Source: Candidatus Tayloriibacteriota bacterium (lineage in GTDB: Bacteria; Patescibacteriota; Minisyncoccia; Phycocordibacterales; CAIZLB01). From it: 33,930 nt of DNA. Where the stretch lies: NCBI GenBank assembly GCA_018883165.1, contig VEQN01000007.1, positions 1 through 33,930 of the forward strand, written 5' to 3'. The notes beneath the pieces are model-generated. The model was not told the DNA's origin and made no database searches. It saw nothing but the letters and a program-made list of their open reading frames with translations. Below, one piece after another: positions 26,528 to 33,930 of the stretch (position 1 is its first letter; each line of letters starts with the position of its first letter). The translations under genes and the position numbers were made by a program.

Positions 26528-28232
26528 TGAACTAAAATTTTTTGAATACACACGAAAATCAAGTGAAGATTCCCAACGACAAGTTGCTTCTATTGGTGAT
26601 CAAATAGATATTATGCAGAAAATTGTGGAAGGAGAAAATTTATGCGTGGTGGATATTTTTAAGGAAGAAATGAGTGCTAAACAGCCTGGCAGACCTCTTT
26701 TCAATGAAATGTTGGAACGAATAGAAAAAGGCGATGCTAATGCAATTTTGTGTTGGGATATCGACAGGATGTACCGTAACCCATTAGACGAGGGTCGCTT
26801 GAGGTGGATGCTTCAGAAAGGAATCATAAAAGTAATTAAAACCCCCTACAGGCAGTTTTACCCCGATGACGCGGGCCTTTTGATGGGTGTAGAGGGTGGG
26901 CGAGCTACAGACTATGTTATTCGTCTATCAAAGAATGTTCGGCGTGGCCTAAGTTCAAGAATTGCAAAGGGTTGGAGACCCAACCTCGCTCCTATTGGAT
27001 ATAAAAACGAAGGTGTCAAAGGCGAGAAGATTATTGTACCTGATGGTACCAATTTTGAATTGGTTCGTAAAATGTGGGACTTACTTTTAACAGGTTCATA
27101 TTCTGTATCAAAGATACTAGATACAGCTAATAACGAGTGGGGTCTAAGGACAACAGTCCGTAGACGTTTAGGAGGTAAACCACTAAGTCAGGCACAGATT
27201 TATAAAATGTTTAATGACCCATTTTATTACGGATATTTTTGGTGGACCAATCCTTCCACTGAGCAAAAAGAACTCATAAAAGGTAGTCATCAAGCCATGA
27301 TTACCGATAAGGAATACTGGAGAGCACAGACCCTTTTAGGAAGAAAGGGTAAGCAACAGCCAAAAACTAGAGAATTTTATGTTACAGGGCTTATGAAATG
27401 TGGTGAATGTGGTGGAAATGTTACAGCAGAAGAAAAGCATCAAATTATCTGTACTCAGTGTAAATACAAATTTGGATATGAAAACAAAACTGCATGTCCC
27501 AAATGCAGTATAGAAATATCTGAAATGAAAGACGCAACAATTATGGACTACACGTATATCCACTGTACAAAAAAGATAAATAAGAATTGTACACAACGGT
27601 CAATTCGGCTTGATGAACTAGAGAAACAATTTGATGCAAAGCTTGCTGATTTAAAAATAGATGAGGATTATTTACAAATCGCCCTTGATTATCTCCAAGA
27701 AAAACAGCAAAGCTCTGGAAATGCAGAACAAAAGACTAGAGAGTCTCTGCAGACCGCTTATGATAACTGTCAGACTCGTATTAAGAATCTTCATAGAGAA
27801 TATACTTCGCCTCAAAATCTAAATCACGTCCTCTATACACCAGAAGAATTTGCGGAGGAAAAGAAAACTCTTGTCATTGAACGTTCTAGTATTGAGAAAC
27901 ACCTTAAAGAAATAAAAGAAAATTTTGACCATTCTCTTGAGGCGACAGAAAGAACCTATAACTTTTGTGCCTTTGCGCGCCGAAATTTCGACACAAAAGA
28001 TATTCAGAAGAAAAGAGAAATATTTTCTACTATCGGCTCGAACTTAATTTTGAAAGACAAAATACTCAATATTGAAAAGCTACATCCGTATTTACTCATC
28101 GAAAACGAGTTAAAGGCACAAAAAGCCCTGTTTGCTTCGCTCGAACGTAAGAAAATAACCAATCCTGAAGCCCTAAAAACAGAAAAGGACGCCCTATTAC
28201 AGGCGTCACTTCTCATGTTGCGGAGGAGGTGA
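26514..28232 (+). CDS. Large serine recombinase (resolvase + recombinase + zinc ribbon + coiled coil)
   Basis: FEYTRKSSEDSQRQVASIGDQI catalytic region, LCWDIDRMYRNPLDEGRL, GLMKCGECGGNVTAEEK...CTQC...CPKC zinc motifs. Start at 26514 overlaps the upstream CDS; stop lies inside tRNA-Ser. Confidence 0.95.
   Translation: MIKNNELKFFEYTRKSSEDSQRQVASIGDQIDIMQKIVEGENLCVVDIFKEEMSAKQPGRPLFNEMLERIEKGDANAILCWDIDRMYRNPLDEGRLRWMLQKGIIKVIKTPYRQFYPDDAGLLMGVEGGRATDYVIRLSKNVRRGLSSRIAKGWRPNLAPIGYKNEGVKGEKIIVPDGTNFELVRKMWDLLLTGSYSVSKILDTANNEWGLRTTVRRRLGGKPLSQAQIYKMFNDPFYYGYFWWTNPSTEQKELIKGSHQAMITDKEYWRAQTLLGRKGKQQPKTREFYVTGLMKCGECGGNVTAEEKHQIICTQCKYKFGYENKTACPKCSIEISEMKDATIMDYTYIHCTKKINKNCTQRSIRLDELEKQFDAKLADLKIDEDYLQIALDYLQEKQQSSGNAEQKTRESLQTAYDNCQTRIKNLHREYTSPQNLNHVLYTPEEFAEEKKTLVIERSSIEKHLKEIKENFDHSLEATERTYNFCAFARRNFDTKDIQKKREIFSTIGSNLILKDKILNIEKLHPYLLIENELKAQKALFASLERKKITNPEALKTEKDALLQASLLMLRRR
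28219..28227 (+). repeat. Right att core repeat TGCGGAGGA
   Basis: Identical to 21457-21465; overlaps both recombinase CDS and tRNA-Ser 3' end. Confidence 0.8.
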
Positions 28233-28307
28233 GATTCGAACTCACGGTCCCCGTAAAGGGACTCTTGTTTTCAAGACAAGCGCAATCGACCACTCTGCCA
28301 CTCCTCC
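28221..28307 (-). tRNA. tRNA-Ser (anticodon TGA)
   Basis: GGAGGAG...CTTGT-CTTGAAA-ACAAG, long variable arm AGTCCCTTTACGGGGACC, GTGAG-TTCGAAT-CTCAC, CTCCTCC-G; no encoded CCA. Confidence 0.95.
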
Positions 28308-28368
28308 GAGGAAGACTATATCGGAAAACGGTATTTTTTTCAAGTTTTGTGATATATTCACCATATAT

Positions 28369-28842
28369 ATGACAAATGAAGAAGAAAAGACAGACGTGTT
28401 ACCTGGTCAGGATCCAAGGGATAGAGCAGGTGTTTGTGTCGGCTTAGACTATGGTACCAAGCGAATCGGTGTGTCTGTGAGCGACAAAGAGTGGAAAATG
28501 GCATTTCCACTTGAGGTGGTCAAAAACGGCCCATCAAAGATGGAGAGAGAGTCGGCACTGAACAATATTCGTAGTATTTGTGATTCCCATGATTCAAATG
28601 TCATTGTTATGGGTGAATCAAAAGATTTTAAAAACAAAGACAATGCGATCATGGAAGAGGTGAGAGGCTTCAAAGAGTACTTAGAAGAAGAATTCGGATT
28701 TGAGGTGGTGTTTGAGCCTGAGATGCTCTCAACACTCCAGGCCTCCAGAATTCAGGGGGAGCATGACAGAATTGATGCATCTGCTGCAGCAATAATATTA
28801 CAAAGCTATTTAGACCGTATACAATTTAAAAACAACATATAA
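28369..28842 (+). CDS. ruvX: YqgF/RuvX-type Holliday junction resolvase homologue
   Basis: VGLDYGTKRIGVSVSD, VIVMGESKD, C-terminal HDRIDASAAAIILQSYLD. Confidence 0.92.
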   Translation: MTNEEEKTDVLPGQDPRDRAGVCVGLDYGTKRIGVSVSDKEWKMAFPLEVVKNGPSKMERESALNNIRSICDSHDSNVIVMGESKDFKNKDNAIMEEVRGFKEYLEEEFGFEVVFEPEMLSTLQASRIQGEHDRIDASAAAIILQSYLDRIQFKNNI

Positions 28843-28846
28843 ACAT

Positions 28847-29203
28847 ATGAGTGAAGAACAAACACAGTCTGAAAAGACATATATAACAATAGATGATTTT
28901 GCAAAGGTTGAGATTCGAATTGGTAAGATTTTAAATGCTGAGCCTGTTGAAGGATCTGAAAAATTACTCAAGCTTTCTGTTGATTTTGGGGAAGAGTCAC
29001 CAAGACAGGTTTTTTCTGGTATCGCAAAATTTGTTAGTGTTGATAGCTTGATCGGATCACTTTGTCCATTCGTCACAAATCTTCAACCTCGAAAGATCAT
29101 GGGTATGGAAAGTCAGGCAATGATTTGTGCGGTAAATGACGATCAGAACTTTGCACTTCTCAAGCCAACAGTTGATATAAAACCTGGAACACTCATAAAA
29201 TAA
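28847..29203 (+). CDS. Stand-alone tRNA-binding OB-fold protein (MetG C-terminal/Trbp111-like)
   Basis: 118 aa. IDDFAKVEIRIGKILNAEPVEGSEKLLKLSVDFGEESPRQVFSGIAKF, NLQPRKIMGMESQAMICA. Confidence 0.88.
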   Translation: MSEEQTQSEKTYITIDDFAKVEIRIGKILNAEPVEGSEKLLKLSVDFGEESPRQVFSGIAKFVSVDSLIGSLCPFVTNLQPRKIMGMESQAMICAVNDDQNFALLKPTVDIKPGTLIK

Positions 29204-29257
29204 TTTCACATGGTGTATATAGGTGAGTAAAAGATTTTATCGTATAATATAAGGGCT

Positions 29258-30346
29258 TTGAAATTCGTACAGAATCTTTTTAAACATTTTCCAACTCCAA
29301 AATATATGGCTATGCCACATGTGGGTATAGATATTTCAGCAAATGATATTCGGTTTGTTGAACTAATTAGACGTCCTTCGGGGTTAGAGCTTGGTAAGTT
29401 TGGTATACAAAAAATACCAACACCTGTCTTATTTAATGAACCGTTGGTTACAAACAAAGACCTTGTTGCTGCTCTTAAAAAAGTACAGAGAACAAATCGA
29501 TTTCAATTTGTTGAAGTCTCAATACCAGAAGAGAAATCATATCTGTTTACAACAGAAGTCCCATCAGGTGACCCAGAGACTGTTAGAAACCATATAGAAT
29601 TTCATCTTGAGGAAAACGTTCCAATCTCTCTTTCGGATGCTGTTTTTGATTATCACATCATTCACAGGGATAACAAAAAGGGTGTTGATTTTGCTTCAGT
29701 ATCTGTGGTGCCACAACAAATAATTGATCAATACATTGATGTCTTTAAGATGGCTGGTATGACCCCGGTATCGTTTTTGATTGAAAATCAGGCCTTAACA
29801 AAAGCCATTATCCCTGAAGATGATAAATATATGTATTTGGTGGTACATATCGGTGATAAGAAGACCGTACTTTCAATTGTGAGTGAGGGTGCAGTACAGT
29901 TCACCTCAACTGTCACTGTTGGTGGTGATGATTTTACAAATGCAATTGCAAAAGAATACGGTATTTCATTTGAAGAAGCTGAAAGAATGAAGAAAGAAAA
30001 AGGTTTTACGAGAACAACAGAGAATACTACATTCTTCATGCTCCTCATTAACTCAGTATCAGCACTCCGAGATGAAATTCAAAAGGCATATATGTATTGG
30101 TTGTCCCATATTGAAAAGAATGGAAAGGATGCAAGTGTTCCGCTCAAAGTAATTTTGGCAGGAAGAGACGCGTCAATCATTGGTTTTAGAGACTACATGT
30201 CACTGTCATTGAAGGTTCCTGTAGAACTTGCAAATGTGTGGGTGAATGTACTTTCTTTCGACAAAGAAATACCTCCAATTGAATATCTAGAATCGTTAGA
30301 CTATGCAACTGTTATTGGTTTGGCACTACCAAAAAATTCTCGTTAG
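29258..30346 (+). CDS. pilM: Type IV pilus assembly protein PilM-like (TTG start, alternative ATG 29306)
   Basis: HVGIDISANDIRFVELIR, FHLEENVPISLSDAVFDY, IGDKKTVLSIV, TVGGDDFTNAIAKEYGISFEEAERMK. Confidence 0.9.
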   Translation: MKFVQNLFKHFPTPKYMAMPHVGIDISANDIRFVELIRRPSGLELGKFGIQKIPTPVLFNEPLVTNKDLVAALKKVQRTNRFQFVEVSIPEEKSYLFTTEVPSGDPETVRNHIEFHLEENVPISLSDAVFDYHIIHRDNKKGVDFASVSVVPQQIIDQYIDVFKMAGMTPVSFLIENQALTKAIIPEDDKYMYLVVHIGDKKTVLSIVSEGAVQFTSTVTVGGDDFTNAIAKEYGISFEEAERMKKEKGFTRTTENTTFFMLLINSVSALRDEIQKAYMYWLSHIEKNGKDASVPLKVILAGRDASIIGFRDYMSLSLKVPVELANVWVNVLSFDKEIPPIEYLESLDYATVIGLALPKNSR

Positions 30347-30365
30347 CGTACAATATATGTAACTT

Positions 30366-30983
30366 ATGTTGCACCTTTTGCCTGAGTATCATAAACAACA
30401 AGTAATTAAAGAGTATAAAAGTAGAGTGCTTACAATTTTCTCGATTGGGGTTTTGATACTTGTGTTAATTAGTTCTGCCTTCTTAATCCCTGTGTATATG
30501 AGTACACACGGAAGGTATTCCGCAGTCATGCAACAGAAAAAGGAAATGGAACTACAGATTAGTAAGAGAGAGAATAATGATGATGCTGAGAAGGTTAAAG
30601 AGATTGTTTCAGCTGTTGAGATACTTAAAAAATATAAGATGAAAGAGCTTCCTAGTGAAGTCATGACAAGAATTATTCGAGATAAGCCACGAGGGGTTAC
30701 TGTTCTTGGTTTCATATATACTCCTCCGGCAAATCAAGTAGAGTCTACAGAGGAACTCTCTACTATAGATATTTCTGGTGTAGCATCTACTCGAGTTGCT
30801 TTGTCATTATTTAGTGAGACCTTGAAGAAGGATAAAGTGTTTAAGAGTGTCTTTATACCTATATCTAGCTTTGCGAAAGATAAGAATATTGCTTTTACGG
30901 TTAAACTTACAATTAGTAAAAACCCATCAGATTGGTCGTATCAAGATGGTAGTGCCCTGAGTAGTACTAGTACCGCGCAATAA
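30366..30983 (+). CDS. PilN-like type IV pilus protein
   Basis: 205 aa after pilM, MLHLLPEYHKQQVIKEY then one N-terminal TM, coiled region. Confidence 0.7.
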   Translation: MLHLLPEYHKQQVIKEYKSRVLTIFSIGVLILVLISSAFLIPVYMSTHGRYSAVMQQKKEMELQISKRENNDDAEKVKEIVSAVEILKKYKMKELPSEVMTRIIRDKPRGVTVLGFIYTPPANQVESTEELSTIDISGVASTRVALSLFSETLKKDKVFKSVFIPISSFAKDKNIAFTVKLTISKNPSDWSYQDGSALSSTSTAQ

Positions 30984-30984
30984 G

Positions 30985-31605
30985 ATGAACAAAACAACCA
31001 GAACAATTTCAATTATAAGTATAATACTGGCCATCTCGGCAGTATCAGGATATATATATGTAACGAGATATATCGAAGGTTTGACGCAAAAGACGGTTGA
31101 AACAAAAGATGAGCTAGAGATTTTAAACGTTAGGCTCGGTCATCTAAAAGCCTTGCATCAAGCTGCGCAAGATACTAATGATAGTAAGGCAAAAATTGGT
31201 AGCTATCTCATTAAATCAGGTGGATCAGTTCCTTTCATTACAGAGTTTGAGCAGTTGGCGTCATCAATTGGTCTTACATATACTACAGATAGAATCGAGT
31301 CACGAGGCGTTCCTGATCTTGAAACGCATCAGAAAGAGTTGCTTGTAGTTTCATTTACAGTGAATGGATACTGGAGCTCGGTCTTTAAATTTATCAAGTT
31401 GGTAGAGCTTATGCCGTACAGTTTGGTCATTGAAAGAATTGAATTAACAACTCAAGATGTGTCAAAAAAAGAAGGGGTTGTGTTAACGAAAGACTTAGGA
31501 ACTACTACCGCATCTACTACACCTGAGGTGCAAAGGGTAGTAAGTAAAGAATCAATATGGAAGGCAAATATACTTTTTACAGTTGTTAAGAATAAAGATA
31601 ATTAA
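30985..31605 (+). CDS. PilO-like type IV pilus protein
   Basis: 206 aa, N-terminal TM, coiled region and C-terminal ferredoxin-like region (LLVVSFTVNGYWSSVFKFIKLVELMPYSLVIERIEL), in the pilM/N/O order. Confidence 0.7.
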   Translation: MNKTTRTISIISIILAISAVSGYIYVTRYIEGLTQKTVETKDELEILNVRLGHLKALHQAAQDTNDSKAKIGSYLIKSGGSVPFITEFEQLASSIGLTYTTDRIESRGVPDLETHQKELLVVSFTVNGYWSSVFKFIKLVELMPYSLVIERIELTTQDVSKKEGVVLTKDLGTTTASTTPEVQRVVSKESIWKANILFTVVKNKDN

Positions 31606-31606
31606 T

Positions 31607-31921
31607 ATGCAAGAATCACTCAAAAAAATTGTACAAAAGATATCTTTCTTTACCACCAAGCCAGATGTTGATTGGAGGAGGATGTTTACCATTCTTATTC
31701 TAGTTGCAGTAGTCTCACTAGGATGGAATGTATATTTTTATTTTGTTGTTCAAAGACAAATTGCAGAGTCTGAGATTGTAATGAAGAATAAAGTTGGTAC
31801 AAGTGGTGCGCGTGAAGACGAAGTTCAGGAGGTTGTTAATCAATATGAGAAGAGAAAGGCTGATCAAACTAGCCTAATCACAAACAAGTCTTTCAAGCTG
31901 GAAGACCCTTCAGTCTTGTGA
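31607..31921 (+). CDS. Small single-TM protein in pilus cluster
   Basis: About 104 aa from ATG 31607, TM RRMFTILILVAVVSLGWNVYFYFVV. Confidence 0.65.
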   Translation: MQESLKKIVQKISFFTTKPDVDWRRMFTILILVAVVSLGWNVYFYFVVQRQIAESEIVMKNKVGTSGAREDEVQEVVNQYEKRKADQTSLITNKSFKLEDPSVL

Positions 31922-31976
31922 TACACTCCGAAGACTATCCTTGAAAAAGGTTAGATAGGTGAGGTATAATCCTTCT

Positions 31977-32288
31977 GTGCCTTATAAAAATAAAGAAGAT
32001 TTGTACTTAGCACAAAAGAGACATCGTATAAGAATTAGGAGGGCCGTGTATGAGTATCTTAGAACCAGGTGTTGTGTTGATTGTGGTGAAAAAGATCCAA
32101 TAGTACTAGAATTTGATCATGATGGAAAAAGTGGAAAATTTAAAACGATCAACAAAATGCTCTCGGGCCACTATTCTTGGAAATCTGTGCTTAATGAGAT
32201 CAATAAGTGTGATGTCCGGTGTGCAAATTGTCATCGAAGGAAGACATATAGAGAATTGGAAACTTTTAAAATTAAAATGCCCCTGTAG
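31977..32288 (+). CDS. HNH endonuclease-like protein (GTG start; ORF track starts 31959)
   Basis: CCVDCGEKDPIVLEFDHDG ... NKCDVRCANCHRRKTYREL. TATAAT at 31965-31970 argues for start at 31977. 3' end overlaps tRNA-Arg by 10 nt. Confidence 0.75.
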   Translation: MPYKNKEDLYLAQKRHRIRIRRAVYEYLRTRCCVDCGEKDPIVLEFDHDGKSGKFKTINKMLSGHYSWKSVLNEINKCDVRCANCHRRKTYRELETFKIKMPL

Positions 32289-32350
32289 TTAAATGGATAT
32301 AACTGCGGACTTCTAAGCCGTTATTGTAGGTTCGATTCCTACCGGGGGCA
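32279..32350 (+). tRNA. tRNA-Arg (anticodon TCT)
   Basis: GCCCCTG-TA-GTTA...CTTCTAA loop...GTAGG-TTCGATT-CCTAC-CGGGGGC-A; no encoded CCA. Confidence 0.93.
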
Positions 32351-32355
32351 CAGCA

Positions 32356-33528
32356 ATGAAAGTGGTTTCGAAAGCGTCAGAATATTTCCACTCACTAGAC
32401 ACGTTAAGATTTGTTGCATTCTTTTGTGTATTTATTTCACACGTATTTGTATTTTCTGGTATATCATCAGGTAATTCTGTTATTGAAATCCTGACACCAT
32501 ATCTTTTTACACAAGGTAACCTTGGCGTATCTCTTTTCTTTGTCCTTAGTGGATTTTTAATTACATGGTTATTATTTAAAGAGAAAGAAAAAAATGAGGG
32601 TTTGGCAATTAGAAAATTCTACATGCGTAGAATTTTAAGAATTTGGCCAGTATATCTATTGGTTTTGTTTGTTGGGATGATGGTAATTCCTTTTTTACTA
32701 GTTAACATAAACGATTCTGTATTCATTGGAAGTGGTCTTCTTGAATACACACCTTCTGGTTTGTGGAAGTATGTGTTTTTCGCAATGAATTCATACATGG
32801 TTGATATTGGAAGAATACCTTTTTATATAGCCATACTTTGGTCTATATCCATTGAAGAACAATTCTACTTTGTGTGGCCGTGGATTGTGAAGATGTTTAA
32901 TAAATCAAAATTACCCATACTTTTCATATTCCTTATAATATCTTCTACGTACTTTAGGTTTAATAATATTCACGATATGGAATATATTAGGTATGCAACA
33001 ATGAGTGTGTTGTCCGATCTGGTAATGGGAGCTTTTGGTGCGTATCTTGTATTGTACCTGCCTAGATTGAAAGAATGGTTCATCGAACAACGAAAATATA
33101 TTGGATATATACTCCTCATATCTGTTCCGGTTGTATTTTATGTCTTTAAAATCATTGAGTTGCATTCTGTATCTACTGATACTATATTTCCTGATCTAGT
33201 TTTTACACTCTCGTCCACGGCCATTTCAATATATTTCTTGTATATTGTGTTGTTTGTAACATACAACAAACATGCATATCTTAAAGTACCATTGAAAAGA
33301 ACATGTGAATTTCTCGGTCAAAGATCATATGGCTTGTATTGCTATCATGCATTTGGGTTACTTCTTACAAATATATTGATACGTGCAGAGGTGTTACCTG
33401 TGTCAAACACCACCTTGTCCTTGCTCATATATATGATTGTCTCGTTTGGTATTACACTGGTGATTACCGTGACTTCGTATTCATATGTTGAAAAGCCGAT
33501 ACTTAAGTTGAAAGAGAGGTTTGTGTAA
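32356..33528 (+). CDS. Acyltransferase 3 family (OafA/YrhL-like) membrane protein
   Basis: 390 aa. LDTLRFVAFFCVFISHV, GVSLFFVLSGFLITWLL, FYMRRILRIWPVYLL, WSISIEEQFYFVWP. Confidence 0.93.
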   Translation: MKVVSKASEYFHSLDTLRFVAFFCVFISHVFVFSGISSGNSVIEILTPYLFTQGNLGVSLFFVLSGFLITWLLFKEKEKNEGLAIRKFYMRRILRIWPVYLLVLFVGMMVIPFLLVNINDSVFIGSGLLEYTPSGLWKYVFFAMNSYMVDIGRIPFYIAILWSISIEEQFYFVWPWIVKMFNKSKLPILFIFLIISSTYFRFNNIHDMEYIRYATMSVLSDLVMGAFGAYLVLYLPRLKEWFIEQRKYIGYILLISVPVVFYVFKIIELHSVSTDTIFPDLVFTLSSTAISIYFLYIVLFVTYNKHAYLKVPLKRTCEFLGQRSYGLYCYHAFGLLLTNILIRAEVLPVSNTTLSLLIYMIVSFGITLVITVTSYSYVEKPILKLKERFV

Positions 33529-33534
33529 GAATAT

Positions 33535-33570
33535 GAAAAAACCGCACCAGGCTTTCGCTAGGTGCGGTTT
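33535..33570. terminator. Bidirectional intrinsic terminator
   Basis: AAAAACCGCACC-AGGCTTTCGCTA-GGTGCGGTTT between convergent genes. Confidence 0.85.
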
Positions 33571-33592
33571 GAATCAGATGATTTGTTCCTGG

Positions 33593-33922
33593 TCAGGTGG
33601 TCCCGAGGAAACCAGCTGTTCTGAGGAAATCCACATCGTCATCAAGAACTTCAGTTCCTGGTCGCTTGTTTTGGTACACCCCTGAAAGAGCGAATTCGTC
33701 GATGACATCTTTTTTGTCGAATTGTTCGACCGACGGGGTGATTTCAGGGTGACTCTCAGAAACGTGATTGAAGAGTCGCCCTGCAATTTTGCAGAAACCT
33801 GGAACCTCCGGCATGGCAAGCCTGTTCGGCATGCCATACTCGACTGCTCCGATGATGTCCGCATTGTCCGTGAAGAACTTCAGGACATTTTCCATACCAA
33901 CCCAGGCTGCGATGTGGACCAC
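33593..33922 (-). CDS. Hypothetical protein (GTG start at 33922, or 5' end beyond window)
   Basis: 109 aa ORF ending just after the terminator, protein-like composition (VPGFCKIAGRLFNHVSESHPEITPSVEQFDKKDVIDEFALSG). Confidence 0.55.
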   Translation of the reverse strand: MVHIAAWVGMENVLKFFTDNADIIGAVEYGMPNRLAMPEVPGFCKIAGRLFNHVSESHPEITPSVEQFDKKDVIDEFALSGVYQNKRPGTEVLDDDVDFLRTAGFLGTT

Positions 33923-33930
33923 AGCAGCAT

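Larger units (their letters stand above)
21457..28227. mobile_element. Integrated element (~6.76 kb) at the 3' end of tRNA-Ser, with large serine recombinase and RepA-like ATPase
   Basis: Direct repeat TGCGGAGGA at 21457-21465 and 28219-28227; the right copy is the discriminator/acceptor end of tRNA-Ser. Interior holds accessory genes and the recombinase at the tRNA-proximal edge. Confidence 0.85.

Noticed and set aside
1-33930. CRISPR arrays, rRNA genes or IS elements
   Set aside because: No regularly spaced repeats, no rRNA-like conserved sequence, and no transposase ORFs observed.

Overview
AT-rich bacterial window with compact, small-protein gene content that looks like a Candidate Phyla Radiation/Patescibacteria-type chromosome (lineage is inference). 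It starts inside dnaA and crosses a probable oriC (DnaA boxes, DnaA-trio-like repeats and an AT-rich tract between dnaA and dnaN). Core genes follow: dnaN, a DUF721/DciA-like gene, a class A PBP, tyrS, ruvC, ruvB, pilB, tsaE, polA, a holA-like gene, a SpoU methyltransferase, mutM, ruvA, rpsT, a DUF2339 gene, ruvX, a MetG-C/Trbp111-like gene, a pilM/N/O-type cluster and an acyltransferase. Four tRNAs are recognisable: Lys-TTT, Arg-GCG, Ser-TGA and Arg-TCT. A ~6.76 kb integrated element (about 21457-28227) sits at the 3' end of tRNA-Ser, flanked by the direct repeat TGCGGAGGA. It carries an AlbA_2-type gene split by an in-frame TAG, a RepA-like ATPase behind a pseudoknot-capable leader, and a large serine recombinase. 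The main finding is that the att core lies inside the recombinase ORF. Joining the two ends in silico (the circular form) reads through in frame into 32 extra codons now stranded at the opposite end of the element, so integration would swap or truncate the recombinase C-terminus. Other notable signals are an unclassified structured RNA between pilB and ruvB with a 17-bp perfect closing stem and its own promoter-like motif, and a recurrent -10 hexamer only ~6-10 nt upstream of start codons, suggesting widespread leaderless transcription.
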